From positions 1 to 64,000 of the forward strand of contig NZ_PVNL01000101.1 of assembly GCF_002994635.1 (NCBI RefSeq): DNA of 64,000 bases, in the 5' to 3' direction. Positions 33,800 to 43,026 of this stretch are shown one piece after another (position 1 is the first letter of the stretch; each line of letters begins with the position of its first letter). A program made the position numbers and the translations under genes. The notes below the pieces were generated by a model. That model did not search any database. It was given only the letters and a program-made list of their open reading frames with translations, and had not been told where the DNA came from. Source of the stretch: Enhygromyxa salina (GTDB lineage: Bacteria > Myxococcota_A > Polyangia > Nannocystales > Nannocystaceae).

Positions 33800-34969
33800 T
33801 CAGTGTTGATCGTGCTCGAGCCAGCGTCGCATCTCTTGCTCGGCTTGCAGCTCGGCGCGCCGATACTCGGTCCAGCGCTGCAGCTCCGCCGACCAGCTCG
33901 CGAGCTCGGCGAAGTTCGCCCGCGGGGGCTCGGACGCGTAGCCGCCGTACCCAGCCCAGTATCCGGTGTCGCGCATGCCGAGCCGGCTCGCTCGCATGTC
34001 CATGCACAGCTCGATCTGACCGATGTTCCCGTCCATGCCGTTGGTCCCCCGACGGGACTCGGGCAGCATCGGGTTCACGACCGAGGGCAGCAAGAACAGT
34101 CCAAACGCGACGATGCCCGAGACCACCGCCAGGACCCGCAGCGGGTAGTCCTGAACCCGGCAGGCCCGGCGCAGGAACCCGCGCAGTCCCGGGATCAGCT
34201 GAGCGAGGCGCACCAACAAGCTCGAGCCCAGATACAGCCACACCCAGAACGAGGTGAAGAAGCTGGAGAAGATGTAGATGCCCGAGACGTCGTAGTTGAT
34301 GGTCCCAGGCGGGGTCGAGAAGGTCAGGCCGGCGATCGCGATGTCGACCATGCGATCGAGGTCGAAGCTCTCGCGGGTGAGGCAGCCGACCGCGTAGAGC
34401 GAGTCCTCGGGGACCAGTGGCAACAGCAGGTAGGCCGAGCCCCACAAGAAGCAGAACACGATCGCCGCGGTCGCGACCACGTCGACCGCGAGCCAGGCCA
34501 GCTTGCCCACCAGCGAGCGGGTCTGACTCATCTTGCCGAGCACGAACCGACTCTCGACCAGCGACAGGTAGTCCGGGATGATGTTGGTCACCACCGTCGC
34601 GCCGCCGTAGAGCAGCAGCAGCAGGCTGAGGTTGGTGGACGACGTGGGCGGCTGCGAGAATCCCCCCTTGTTCGCGACCCACACGACCGACGCCGCGCAC
34701 AGGGCCAAGAACGAAGCCAGGGCTGAGCGCCAGAAGCTCGGCAGCTGCAGCGAGGCCCCGAACACGCGGACCGAGCGGGTCCGAAACAGCTGATCGAACC
34801 ACTCGATGAAGGCCTTGGGCAGCGCGTCGACCCGGACCTCGGCCGGCAGCTCGTCGATCAGCCAGCCCCCGAGCTCGCGCTTGCGGTCACCCGCCAGCAG
34901 CCGGTCGCCAAAGAAGAACAGGACGACGACGAAGCCGACGACGGCGAGGCAGGCGATCAACTGGTCCAC
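33800..34969 (-). CDS. Multi-pass membrane protein of unknown function
   Basis: This 389-residue protein has hydrophobic segments at about 4-22, 82-98, 112-130, 155-188, 228-262 and 280-305, followed by a soluble C-terminal region rich in Tyr/Arg/Glu (GYWAGYGGYASEPPR...WLEHDQH). The start is GTG with a TAGACT box 6 nt upstream and no Shine-Dalgarno. It faces convergently the response regulator at 32918-33790. I recognise no family. Confidence 0.72.
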   Translation of the reverse strand: MDQLIACLAVVGFVVVLFFFGDRLLAGDRKRELGGWLIDELPAEVRVDALPKAFIEWFDQLFRTRSVRVFGASLQLPSFWRSALASFLALCAASVVWVANKGGFSQPPTSSTNLSLLLLLYGGATVVTNIIPDYLSLVESRFVLGKMSQTRSLVGKLAWLAVDVVATAAIVFCFLWGSAYLLLPLVPEDSLYAVGCLTRESFDLDRMVDIAIAGLTFSTPPGTINYDVSGIYIFSSFFTSFWVWLYLGSSLLVRLAQLIPGLRGFLRRACRVQDYPLRVLAVVSGIVAFGLFLLPSVVNPMLPESRRGTNGMDGNIGQIELCMDMRASRLGMRDTGYWAGYGGYASEPPRANFAELASWSAELQRWTEYRRAELQAEQEMRRWLEHDQH

Positions 34970-35097
34970 CGCCGCAGTCTACGCGCTGGCCCGCAGAGCC
35001 GCACCGGTTGCGCGCGCTCAGGCACGAACGACCCATCGGGACGCGGTTTTCCGCCGATCCACTCGCGTCGGGCAGCCGAAGCTGCCACCTTCTCGAC

Positions 35098-35487
35098 GTG
35101 CCTGACTGCGTCTATCGCATCTGTGCGGCTTCGGACTGGATTCAAACCACGGCCGAGGGGCGGCTGCCGCTCAGTCGCCTCGATCAGCGCGACGGCTACG
35201 TACACTTGTCGACGGCGGCGCAGGTGCCCGACACGCTCCGGCGCCACTTCGCCGGACGCGAGGATCTGGTGCTGCTGAGCATCTGCGGGGATCGTCTGGG
35301 CGAGGACCAGCTCCGCTACGAGCCGGTCAGCGTGGGATCGGGCCGCGAGCTGTTCCCCCACTTCTACGGGCAGATCGGGCTCGACGCGATCTTCGAGGCC
35401 GCGCCGCTTTCGCTCGACGAGACCGGCCAGCACCGACTGCCAGCGGCGCTGGTCCAGGCGATCGCCAGCGCTGGCGATCCGGCCTGA
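35098..35487 (+). CDS. DUF952-family protein
   Basis: The conserved pattern of DUF952 is visible: YRICAASDW, RDGYVHLSTAAQVPDTLRRHF, LVLLSICGDRL and FPHFYGQIGLDAI. From GTG 35098 the product is 129 residues, close to family length; an upstream start at 35008 would add 30 residues without family similarity. The biochemical role of the family is not established. It is flanked by divergent and convergent genes, so it is likely monocistronic. Confidence 0.85.
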   Translation: MPDCVYRICAASDWIQTTAEGRLPLSRLDQRDGYVHLSTAAQVPDTLRRHFAGREDLVLLSICGDRLGEDQLRYEPVSVGSGRELFPHFYGQIGLDAIFEAAPLSLDETGQHRLPAALVQAIASAGDPA

Positions 35488-35526
35488 GCCACAGCGGTCG
35501 GTGATCGCGACGGGGCGGGTCCAGGA

Positions 35527-36732
35527 TCACCGCGAGACGCGACACAGCGTGGCGACCAGATACTCGCCCTCGGGGAACCCGAGCGGGACCGGGTGATCGA
35601 AGCCCGCGCTGCCCCGCTCGATCACCGCGAGGTCGACCCGCGCCGCGCGAGCGGCCGCGCGCAGGGTGTCTTCGAAGCTGGCGCGATCGACCTGGCTCGA
35701 GCACGAGGCCGCGAGGTACAGCCCGCCGTCGGCGACCCGAGGCAGCGCCGCGGTGTGCAGCGCTCGGTAGGCAGCCAGCCCGCGATCTCGGGTCGCCCGG
35801 CTGGGCGCGAAGCTGGGTGGATCCGCGACGATCAGATCGAAGTCGCGGCGCTGCTCGGCCAGCCACCGCTCGACCTCGACGGCCGCGCCGTGATGGCTGC
35901 CCAGCTGAAGTTGGTTGCGCGCCCACGCCTGCTCGGCCAGCGCCAGCGCTGGCGCGGCGACGTCGACCGTCACGACCTTGGCCGCGCCACCGAGTCCAGC
36001 CGCGAGCGAGAACCCGCCCGTGTACCCATAGAGATTGGCGACCCGCGGCGCGAGCCCGGCCGCGACCAGGCTGGTGACCAGCTCGCGCACGCGCAGGCGG
36101 TTGGGCCGGTGATCCAGGAACATCCCGGTCTTCTGCCCGTGGACTAGATCCACGAGCAGGCGCATGCCGTGCTCGCGGATCTCGAGCGGTGCCTCGGGCA
36201 GCACGCCGACGACCGGCGACACGCGCTTGTGCTCGCCGCGACCGCTGCGGCGCAGCAAGGTGTGCACGCCCAGCCCGGGCAGACGCTCGGACAACAGCGC
36301 CTCGATCGTCGGGCGCCAGCGCTCGATCCCCTCGCCGTCACAGCGCAGCACCGCGTGGTCGGCATAGCGATCCACGACCACGCCCGGCAGCCGATCGCCC
36401 TCGCCGTGAACCAGCCGCAGGGCGTCGGTGCTCGGGGGTGCCAGGCGCGCCCGCAGCTGCAGCGCCTGATCCAGGCGCTCGCGCACCAGCTCGCGGTCGA
36501 GCGCTCGATCGACGGTGGTGAACACCCGCACGCCGATCGGCCCGCGCTCGACCAGACCCCGGGCCAAAAACCGCCCCTTGCGATCCAGCACGGTCACCAC
36601 CTCACCGGGCTCGGCCAGGGCGCCGTGCTCGACCTCGACCAGCGCGTCTCGAAAGATCCACGGGTGTCCACCGCTCACCGCTCGCTCGAGCGGCTTGGTC
36701 AGTCGCGCGCGACGGGTGCGTGAGGCGGACAT
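35527..36732 (-). CDS. RlmI/RlmK-like class I SAM-dependent rRNA methyltransferase
   Basis: This 401-residue enzyme probably methylates C5 of a 23S rRNA cytosine (RlmI family). A PUA-type RNA-binding domain opens the protein (LERAVSGGHPWIFRDAL). A central domain and a Rossmann methyltransferase domain follow, with motif I NLYGYTGGFSLAAGLGG, HGQKTGMFLDHRPNR, motif IV DPPSFAPSR and the ASCSSQV motif. ATG 36732 is preferred; an in-frame start 27 bp upstream adds no domain. It is divergent from the lysyl-tRNA synthetase gene, 67 bp away. Confidence 0.9.
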   Translation of the reverse strand: MSASRTRRARLTKPLERAVSGGHPWIFRDALVEVEHGALAEPGEVVTVLDRKGRFLARGLVERGPIGVRVFTTVDRALDRELVRERLDQALQLRARLAPPSTDALRLVHGEGDRLPGVVVDRYADHAVLRCDGEGIERWRPTIEALLSERLPGLGVHTLLRRSGRGEHKRVSPVVGVLPEAPLEIREHGMRLLVDLVHGQKTGMFLDHRPNRLRVRELVTSLVAAGLAPRVANLYGYTGGFSLAAGLGGAAKVVTVDVAAPALALAEQAWARNQLQLGSHHGAAVEVERWLAEQRRDFDLIVADPPSFAPSRATRDRGLAAYRALHTAALPRVADGGLYLAASCSSQVDRASFEDTLRAAARAARVDLAVIERGSAGFDHPVPLGFPEGEYLVATLCRVSR

Positions 36733-36799
36733 GGGCGGGCCCAGTCTTGGCCGACACACGCTCGACAGACAAGGGCCGATCGCTCATGCTTCGCGCCCC

Positions 36800-38419
36800 A
36801 TGGCAGCCCCGCCCGACCCGTACTTCTCGCACTGGGCCGATTTCGCGGCCGCACGGACGATCGCGGCCCATCCAGACGCGCAGGTCTACACGGTCGCCGC
36901 AGGGATCACGCCGTCGGGCGTGGTCCACGTCGGTAATTTTCGCGAGATCATCACCGTCGACCTCGTCGCTCGGGCGCTGCGCGAGCAGGGCAAGACCGTC
37001 CGCTTCATCTACTCGTGGGACGACTTCGACGTGTTCCGCAAGGTCCCCGAGGGCATGCCGCAGCAGGAGATGCTGCGCGACAACCTGCGGCGCAGCATCG
37101 CCGACGTGCCCGATCCCTACGGCGACCACGACAGCTACGCCTCGCACAACATCGCCGCGCTCGAGCGCAGCATCGAGCCGCTCGGGATCGACTGCGAGTT
37201 CATCCGCCAGTCCAAGCGCTACCGCGCGGGGGCCTACGCCGCGGGCATCCGCAAGGCGCTCGAGCACCAGGACGACATCCGCAAGATCCTCGATCAGTAC
37301 CGCCGCGAGCCGCTGCCCGCGGAGTGGCTGCCGCTCGCCGGGTTCGACGCGGAGACCGGCCGCGATGATCTGTCGTTTCGCTGGGACGGCGACTGGACCG
37401 TGACGTACACGGTTGCGAGCACCGGTCGCGAGCAGGCCGTGGACCTGCGCGAGGGCGGCGACATCAAGCTGCCGTGGCGGATCGACTGGCCGATGCGCTG
37501 GTCGGTCGAGGGCGTGATGTTCGAGCCAGGCGGCAAGGATCACAGCTCCGACGGCGGCAGCTACGACACCGCCAAGCAGATCGTCGAGCAGGTCTACGCC
37601 GGCTGGGCCCCGCAGTACGTCGCCTACGACTTTGTCTCGATCAAGGGCATGGGCGGCAAGATCTCCAGCTCGTCGGGCAACGTCGTGACCGTCAGCGACT
37701 GCCTGCGGGTCTACGAGCCCAAGCTGCTGCGCTGGCTGTTCGCCTCGTATCGGCCCAACACCGAGTTTGCGATCAGCTTCGACCTCGACGTGCTGCGGAT
37801 CTACGAGGAGTACGATCGCGCCGTCGCCCTCGCGCACGAGCCCGACGACGGCGGCCGCAAGGACAAGAAGCGTCAGGTCGCGCGGCGGACCCTCGACCTG
37901 GCCGACCCCGCGGGTGAGCGCGTGGTCCCTGGCACCACGCCGCCGTTTCAGCCCCCGTTCCGACCGCTGTCGATGCTGCTGCAGATCTACGACGGCGACA
38001 TCACCCGCGCGCGGGCCCACTACGAGTCCACTGGCGAGCTGGTCAGCGAGCGCGAGGGTGTGCTGTTCGAGCAGCGCGCCCAGTGTGTGTGGAACTGGAT
38101 CGACGAGTTCGCCCCGCCAGACTTCCGCTACCGGATCCGCAGCGTGCCCGCCATGCTCGATCTCGAGGGCGAGCAGCGGATCGCCCTTCAGCGCCTGGTC
38201 GCCGCGCTCGAGCAGCACCCGCAGGCCAGCGACGCCGAACTGGTCCCGCACATGAAGCAGATGTTCGAAGGGCTCGAGCTCGGCCCCAAAGATTTTTTTC
38301 CGGTCGTCTACGAGCTGCTGATCGACCGCCCCAAGGGGCCGAAGCTCACGACCTTGATCTCGGTCATGGGCAGCGAGCGCGCGCTGCCGCTGCTGCGGGC
38401 GTCGCTCGCCGACGCCTGA
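36800..38419 (+). CDS. lysS: Lysyl-tRNA synthetase, class I
   Basis: This enzyme charges tRNA-Lys with lysine. The 539 residues carry class I signatures: HVGN as the HIGH motif in TPSGVVHVGNFREI, and KISSS as KMSKS in GMGGKISSSSGN. It therefore belongs to the archaeal-type class I LysRS, unrelated to the class II LysRS of most bacteria. The class I form has a patchy bacterial distribution, including spirochaetes and alphaproteobacteria. ATG 36800 gives the expected N-terminus. A tRNA-Lys(CTT) gene is at 55328-55400. Confidence 0.95.
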   Translation: MAAPPDPYFSHWADFAAARTIAAHPDAQVYTVAAGITPSGVVHVGNFREIITVDLVARALREQGKTVRFIYSWDDFDVFRKVPEGMPQQEMLRDNLRRSIADVPDPYGDHDSYASHNIAALERSIEPLGIDCEFIRQSKRYRAGAYAAGIRKALEHQDDIRKILDQYRREPLPAEWLPLAGFDAETGRDDLSFRWDGDWTVTYTVASTGREQAVDLREGGDIKLPWRIDWPMRWSVEGVMFEPGGKDHSSDGGSYDTAKQIVEQVYAGWAPQYVAYDFVSIKGMGGKISSSSGNVVTVSDCLRVYEPKLLRWLFASYRPNTEFAISFDLDVLRIYEEYDRAVALAHEPDDGGRKDKKRQVARRTLDLADPAGERVVPGTTPPFQPPFRPLSMLLQIYDGDITRARAHYESTGELVSEREGVLFEQRAQCVWNWIDEFAPPDFRYRIRSVPAMLDLEGEQRIALQRLVAALEQHPQASDAELVPHMKQMFEGLELGPKDFFPVVYELLIDRPKGPKLTTLISVMGSERALPLLRASLADA

Positions 38420-38429
38420 GCGACCGAGT

Positions 38430-39572
38430 TCAAGACCCGGGCGAGCGCTCGGCCCACGCGACCACGCAAGCGACGATCTCGGCCAGCCACGCCTGGCCGA
38501 CCGCGACCTGCTCGGCGCTCAGCCCCTGGACCCACTCGACGTGCTCGGGCCCGCCCGGCGCCAGCGACCAGGGACAAGCCGGCAGCTCGACCCCGTCAAA
38601 GTCGGGCGCCCGGCCGTCTCGCTCGACCACGAATCGATCGACCTGCTTGCGGCGCTCGGCGATCGCCAGCTCGATGATCTCCGCGCCCGCGGCGACGGGG
38701 ATCCGGCCCGGGTCGTCGGCAGCCAGCCGCGCGAGCCGAACGCTGCGATACCACTCGCGCAGCGCGAACAGCTGGGCGATGTAGGCGATGTTCTGACGCT
38801 GCCGCGGCTGCAGTCGATCGGTCCACCCGGGTCGCAGCTGACGCTCGACGTTGCGGGTCTGGCGGAGCACGAACGAGCCGTCGTCGACGTCGCGGCGGAC
38901 GATCTGGCCGGCCCCGACCACCGAGCCAAACCCGACCTGGGTCGGCCCGACCAGCCCCGCGAGCCCGCCCAGGAAGATCCGATGCTCGCGCAGGAACACG
39001 CCGCGGACGACGTCGCCGATCAGCGAGGGCGTGGCCTTGTCTCCGCGCTCCCCCCACGGCGTGAAGTTGAAGTGGATGAAGCCCGAGCCGACCTCGGAGT
39101 GATCGCTGCGCGAGGTCCCGCCGGCCATCAGGCAGTCACAAAAATTGATCACGCTGCCGAGCGTGACGAACGAGAGCAACAGCGTGTGCTTGAGCCCCAC
39201 GCAGTGGGCGGTCGACGCCTGCTCCTCGAGCAAGGTGCCGGGCCGCACGTGGGCGTTTGCCCCCAGCTGGGCGCCACGCAACAACGCCGCGCCCTCGACG
39301 TATCCACTCGCAACCGATGCACCCTCAGCCAGCGCGCTATCGACGATCACCGCGGGCCCTTCGCGGCCAAGCTCGACGCCTGCGCCGACGAAGCAACGCG
39401 CCCCGTGCAGCCGCGCACCCGGATGCAAAACCACGCCGGGTTGGACCCGGTCCAGCGCCACTTCTGGACCCACGAAGGTCTGGCGGGGATCGACGATCGT
39501 CACGCCCTGGGCGCGCAGGGTCGCTAGCCGGGCCTCGAGATCGGCGACAGTGTCGGACAGTGCCTCGCTCAC
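38430..39572 (-). CDS. Left-handed beta-helix (GlmU C-domain-like) protein
   Basis: This 380-residue protein has an N-terminal part with imperfect hexapeptide repeats (VALDRVQPGVVLHPGARLHG..., GAQLGANAHVRPGT). A conserved segment follows (HCVGLKHTLLLSFVTLGSVINFCDCLMAGG, SDHSEVGSGFIHFNFTPWG), then GLVGPTQVGFGSVVGAGQIV. This matches the UDP-GlcNAc pyrophosphorylase-like LbH proteins found in myxobacteria. There is no nucleotidyltransferase domain, so acetyltransferase or binding activity is more likely than pyrophosphorylase. The start is GTG; it converges with lysS 10 bp apart. Confidence 0.8.
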   Translation of the reverse strand: MSEALSDTVADLEARLATLRAQGVTIVDPRQTFVGPEVALDRVQPGVVLHPGARLHGARCFVGAGVELGREGPAVIVDSALAEGASVASGYVEGAALLRGAQLGANAHVRPGTLLEEQASTAHCVGLKHTLLLSFVTLGSVINFCDCLMAGGTSRSDHSEVGSGFIHFNFTPWGERGDKATPSLIGDVVRGVFLREHRIFLGGLAGLVGPTQVGFGSVVGAGQIVRRDVDDGSFVLRQTRNVERQLRPGWTDRLQPRQRQNIAYIAQLFALREWYRSVRLARLAADDPGRIPVAAGAEIIELAIAERRKQVDRFVVERDGRAPDFDGVELPACPWSLAPGGPEHVEWVQGLSAEQVAVGQAWLAEIVACVVAWAERSPGS

Positions 39573-39645
39573 AGCTCACCGCTATATCACGCCCGGCTTG
39601 GAGCCGCCGTGCAGCCGCCGTACTCTAACGCGGGTCCGTCCGAGC

Positions 39646-40422
39646 ATGAGCCAGCTGTCCGACACCGAGATCGAAGAGGCGGCGGCCGAGGCCGGGATAT
39701 CTCCCGCAGAGCTGCGCGCAGCGCTGGCAGAGCAAGCGGGCAGTGGAGCCATCGCGCGGCGCGGTGCCACGGGCATGCAGGGCGCGGGCATGGTTCCTCC
39801 CTCGCCGCGTGGGGTCAGCGTCGCCAACGCCGAGACCCGCCTGCCCTACCCGCCCGAGCAAGCCGTCCGCAGCCTCAAGCGCCAGATCGAGCGCGAGATC
39901 GGCAGCACCGGGCACATGATGGGCTCGACCGAAGCCGACATCTACGACGAGGTCGCGGGGATCATCTATCGGGTCCAGGCCGAGAGCGACGGCGGCCAGG
40001 GTTCGATGGTCCGCGTCGACATCGATCCGACCCCGCTGCGGAGCCGCCGAGTGCTCACCAGCATGGGCCTCGGCGCGACGGTCGGACTGTTTGCGATCTC
40101 GGGGCTGATCATCCCGGGGCTGATCGGCTGGGGCCTGATCGCGGGCGCGATCGGTCTGACCGCGCTGGGCAGCACCAGCATGGTCGCGCTCCGACAGCGC
40201 GCGATCCGAGACGCCCGCGCGGTCACGGCCAACGCCATGATCGAGGCTGACCACGGCTCGCCGGTCGCGATCGGCGAGTACATTGGCAGCGGCGAGGCCG
40301 ACGGCAGCGGCGAGGCCGACGGCAGCGGCGAGGCCGACGGCAGCGGCGAGGCCGACGGCAGCGGCGAGGCCGACGATCGACAAAAGGCCCTGCCGGCTGC
40401 GCGCTCGCCCTACGAGCGCTGA
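39646..40422 (+). CDS. Two-helix membrane protein with (GSGEAD)5 tail
   Basis: This 258-residue protein has a soluble N-terminus (SDTEIEEAAAEAGISPAELR, a helical UBA-like look), a central alpha/beta domain, and a paired hydrophobic region (about 144-183; LGATVGLFAISGLIIPGLIG, LIAGAIGLTALGS). The acidic C-terminal tail has five identical Gly-Ser-Gly-Glu-Ala-Asp repeats. The N-terminal pattern resembles short-SHOCT or bacterial two-helix membrane proteins that sense lipids, but no family is assigned. Confidence 0.7.
   Translation: MSQLSDTEIEEAAAEAGISPAELRAALAEQAGSGAIARRGATGMQGAGMVPPSPRGVSVANAETRLPYPPEQAVRSLKRQIEREIGSTGHMMGSTEADIYDEVAGIIYRVQAESDGGQGSMVRVDIDPTPLRSRRVLTSMGLGATVGLFAISGLIIPGLIGWGLIAGAIGLTALGSTSMVALRQRAIRDARAVTANAMIEADHGSPVAIGEYIGSGEADGSGEADGSGEADGSGEADGSGEADDRQKALPAARSPYER
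40285..40374 (+). repeat. 18-bp tandem repeat, five copies
   Basis: Five perfect in-frame copies of GGCAGCGGCGAGGCCGAC encode (GSGEAD)5 at the C-terminus of 39646-40422. The identity at DNA level points to recent slippage expansion. Confidence 0.95.
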
Positions 40423-40541
40423 AGGTAGACGCGAGTCGTTCGCCAGTCTGGTAGTCTCACCAGCGCGGTGTTCCGATCACGCGTGTGATCGAATTGTTCG
40501 CCGCGCTTGCCTCGGCCCTGCAATTTGACCACATTCAAGAC

Positions 40542-41144
40542 ATGACTTGCCACGTCCGTCTCGCCAGTGGCGCCTGCGCGTCGCTGTTGGCTCTCGCCAC
40601 CCTCGCGGCCTGCGATCCCTCGCGCCCGATCTTCGACGGTGGCAACGACGACAGCGCGGACACCAGCAACGACTCCGGCAACAACCCGCCGGGCAGCTGG
40701 ATCGCCATGGGCCAGGGCGAAGCGGGCTGGAACCCCGTCGAAGATGGCGACGAATTGCTGATGGTGCTCGGCGGCCAGGGGCTCTTGATGTTCCCCATGC
40801 CGCTGCGGGGCGCCGGGTTCACGCTGGCCCCGGATCCCAGCGACTACACGGACCCCCGCACGCCCAAATTCGACATGTATCTCGACATCGATGGCTTCGA
40901 TCTCGACTTTGGCGGGCACTTCAAGCGGCTGTCGAACTACCCGGTCCCGTTCACGGTGCTCAGCGATGGCACCTACGAGTTTGTGTACATCACGTTGTTC
41001 GTGCCCGATGAGCTGACCAACCCGTGCGACATCCACGGTCTGACCGGTGAGCTGCACGCCGAGCTCGACGTCGTCGACGGCTACACGCTGACCTGGGACC
41101 GCACGGTGACGATGGCCGTCCCGGACGAGCTGTGTAACCCCTAG
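40542..41144 (+). CDS. Predicted lipoprotein
   Basis: This 200-residue protein has a lipoprotein signal ending LATLAAC, a Ser/Asp/Asn-rich linker (DDSADTSNDSGNN), and a beta-rich domain with GQGLLMFPMPLRG and DGFDLDFGGHFKRL. The C-terminal Cys pair may form a disulfide. ATG 40542 is chosen because the signal begins there. It is followed convergently by the beta-barrel gene 7 bp away. No family is recognised. Confidence 0.75.
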   Translation: MTCHVRLASGACASLLALATLAACDPSRPIFDGGNDDSADTSNDSGNNPPGSWIAMGQGEAGWNPVEDGDELLMVLGGQGLLMFPMPLRGAGFTLAPDPSDYTDPRTPKFDMYLDIDGFDLDFGGHFKRLSNYPVPFTVLSDGTYEFVYITLFVPDELTNPCDIHGLTGELHAELDVVDGYTLTWDRTVTMAVPDELCNP

Positions 41145-41151
41145 CAGGCTC

Positions 41152-42360
41152 TCACTCAGTTGGTGCAGTACTGGCCGCAGGCTTTTTCTTGCGCCCGCCG
41201 AGCAGCTTGGGCGCGGCAAAGTCCAGGCGCAGCGACCACCCGGCGCTGTAGTGCAGGCCCTTCTCGGCCGTCACCTCTTCGACGTTGGCCGACCACAGGT
41301 AGTGGTAGCCGATCAGCGCATACGGCCCCGTGTACAGCGGCCCGACCAGCTTGATGTGGAGGTCGACCATGCCCCGGCCCTCGACCCCGAGCGTGCCGAT
41401 GTTGACCGCCTCGGGGTTTTCCTTGTCGTAGTAGAGGTCCTCGAGCACCGAGCCCAGAAACACATGGTTGAGCCCGCCCGCGACGCCAACGTCGAGGCGC
41501 AGTCGCTTGCCAAACCCAAACTCGTGATCGTAGCCAAGCAGCAAGCTCCACATCCCGCCGGGGTTGAAGAACTTGTGGAAGTCGAGCCACACGTTGATGC
41601 CCACGACCTCGGCGTCGAGGATGAACCCGTAGTCGAACCCGCCAAAGCGGGTCTTGCCGAGATCCCCCGCCCCGGAGGTGGTGACCATCATGTTGTTGAC
41701 CGAGTCCTGAATCGACTTGTCCCGATCGAACAGCCCGTTCTTGGCGCTGGTTCCGTGGGTGTAGCCAACCCGGGCGGCGAGGCCGAGGCGGATCAAGCGA
41801 ACGCCGCCGAGCGGCCTGAAGGACTGTTCCTCGGGCGGGTCGGCCTCGGGCTCCGGCTCGACGGCCGCGCTGTCGGGCTCGGCAGCGGGCGCGGGGCCCT
41901 CGACGCTCGACGTCGGTGGCGTTGGTGCTGGCGCGACGGCGGCCGGAGCAACAGGCGTTTGCACGGCGGGCTCCTGCACCGCCGGGCCAGCGCCCGCGTC
42001 GCTCGGTGCGACCTCGACCGCGTCCGTGGTTGGCGCCGGATCCTCAGGCGCGGCGGGTTCGTCATCGGGCTCGACCTCGATCGGCTCGTCCTCGAGTGGT
42101 TGCTCGGGCGCGCCAGCGTCGTCGGCCTCAGCGGTGTTTACGTCCTCGCTCGGCGGTGAGACGTCCTCGGCCGGCGGCGCCGCGTCCTCGCTCGGCGGCG
42201 CCGCGTCCTCGCTCGGCGGCTCCACATCCTGCGTGGGTGGCAGGTCGCCGATGTCTGGGGGGAGCACCGGGGGACCGAACACCGACAGACTCCAGAGCGC
42301 GACCGCAGCGACGAGCATCCCCCAGCCATGCCACGCCGTCGCGCGCAGCGCAAAACTCAC
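41152..42360 (-). CDS. Outer-membrane beta-barrel protein with acidic Pro-rich N-terminal region
   Basis: This 402-residue protein has an N-terminal hydrophobic segment (WGMLVAAVALWSLSVFG) and about 150 residues of Pro/Ala/Glu/Asp repeats (PPSEDAAPPSEDAAPP). A C-terminal half follows with alternating aromatic beta strands (VRLIRLGLAARVGYTHG, VVGINVWLDFHKFF, GPYALIGYHYLW), typical of a barrel. The DNA repeat near 42150-42230 encodes the tandem SEDAAPP units. The GTG at 42360 is the likely start; an internal ATG before the hydrophobic segment is an alternative. Confidence 0.75.
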   Translation of the reverse strand: MSFALRATAWHGWGMLVAAVALWSLSVFGPPVLPPDIGDLPPTQDVEPPSEDAAPPSEDAAPPAEDVSPPSEDVNTAEADDAGAPEQPLEDEPIEVEPDDEPAAPEDPAPTTDAVEVAPSDAGAGPAVQEPAVQTPVAPAAVAPAPTPPTSSVEGPAPAAEPDSAAVEPEPEADPPEEQSFRPLGGVRLIRLGLAARVGYTHGTSAKNGLFDRDKSIQDSVNNMMVTTSGAGDLGKTRFGGFDYGFILDAEVVGINVWLDFHKFFNPGGMWSLLLGYDHEFGFGKRLRLDVGVAGGLNHVFLGSVLEDLYYDKENPEAVNIGTLGVEGRGMVDLHIKLVGPLYTGPYALIGYHYLWSANVEEVTAEKGLHYSAGWSLRLDFAAPKLLGGRKKKPAASTAPTE

Positions 42361-42522
42361 CGGGCCCCCGCTCGTGCGTTCGTCGCTGCGCGCAGCTCTC
42401 GCGCCACGTAGCGGCCAATTGAACGATCTTGCGGCCCAATCGCGACCTGGAGGCAGACCGGGCCAGCCGCGCCTCAGTCGATTTGAACCGGCAGCCTCGT
42501 GCTGGCGAGATATGGTCCAGCG

Positions 42523-43026
42523 GTGAGCGAGCGCGAATTCATCCCGGTCCGCATCGCGGTCATGACCGTGTCCGACACTCGCACGATCGACGACGATCGC
42601 AGCGGCGCGATCCTCATCGAGCGACTCGAGGCTGCCGGCCACTCGCTGGTCGCCCGCGAGATCATCCGCGACGAAGTCCTGCTGATCCGCGCCCAGCTGT
42701 CCGCGTGGATCACCGACCCCGAGGTCCAGGTCGTGCTCGCCACTGGCGGCTCGGGCCTGACCGCGCGCGACGTCACCCCGGAGGCCCTCGCCCCGCTCGT
42801 GACCAAGCCGATCCCCGGGTTTGGCGAGCTGTTTCGCTGGCTGTCCTACGCGGAGATCGGGACCTCGACGATCCAGAGCCGCGCCGAGGCTGCGCTGTGC
42901 GACCAGACCCTGGTGTTCGCGCTCCCCGGCTCACCGGGCGCGTGTCGAACCGCCTGGGATCACATCCTCGCCCAGCAGCTCGACAGCCGCCACCGCCCCT
43001 GCAACTTTCCCGAGCTGTTGTTCTAA
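42523..43026 (+). CDS. moaB: MoaB/MogA-family molybdenum cofactor protein
   Basis: This 167-residue protein contains the molybdopterin-binding motifs [38 protein letters not shown] and ALPGSPGAC. The family adenylates molybdopterin (MogA) or is related to that step (MoaB). No other moa/mog genes are nearby. A TATGGT box lies 6 nt upstream of the GTG. Its TAA stop overlaps the TAG stop of the convergent gene (43023-43026). Confidence 0.9.
   Translation: MSEREFIPVRIAVMTVSDTRTIDDDRSGAILIERLEAAGHSLVAREIIRDEVLLIRAQLSAWITDPEVQVVLATGGSGLTARDVTPEALAPLVTKPIPGFGELFRWLSYAEIGTSTIQSRAEAALCDQTLVFALPGSPGACRTAWDHILAQQLDSRHRPCNFPELLF

Noticed and set aside
40285-40374. Possible short CRISPR-like array
   Set aside because: The 18-bp units are contiguous, in frame and encode (GSGEAD)5.
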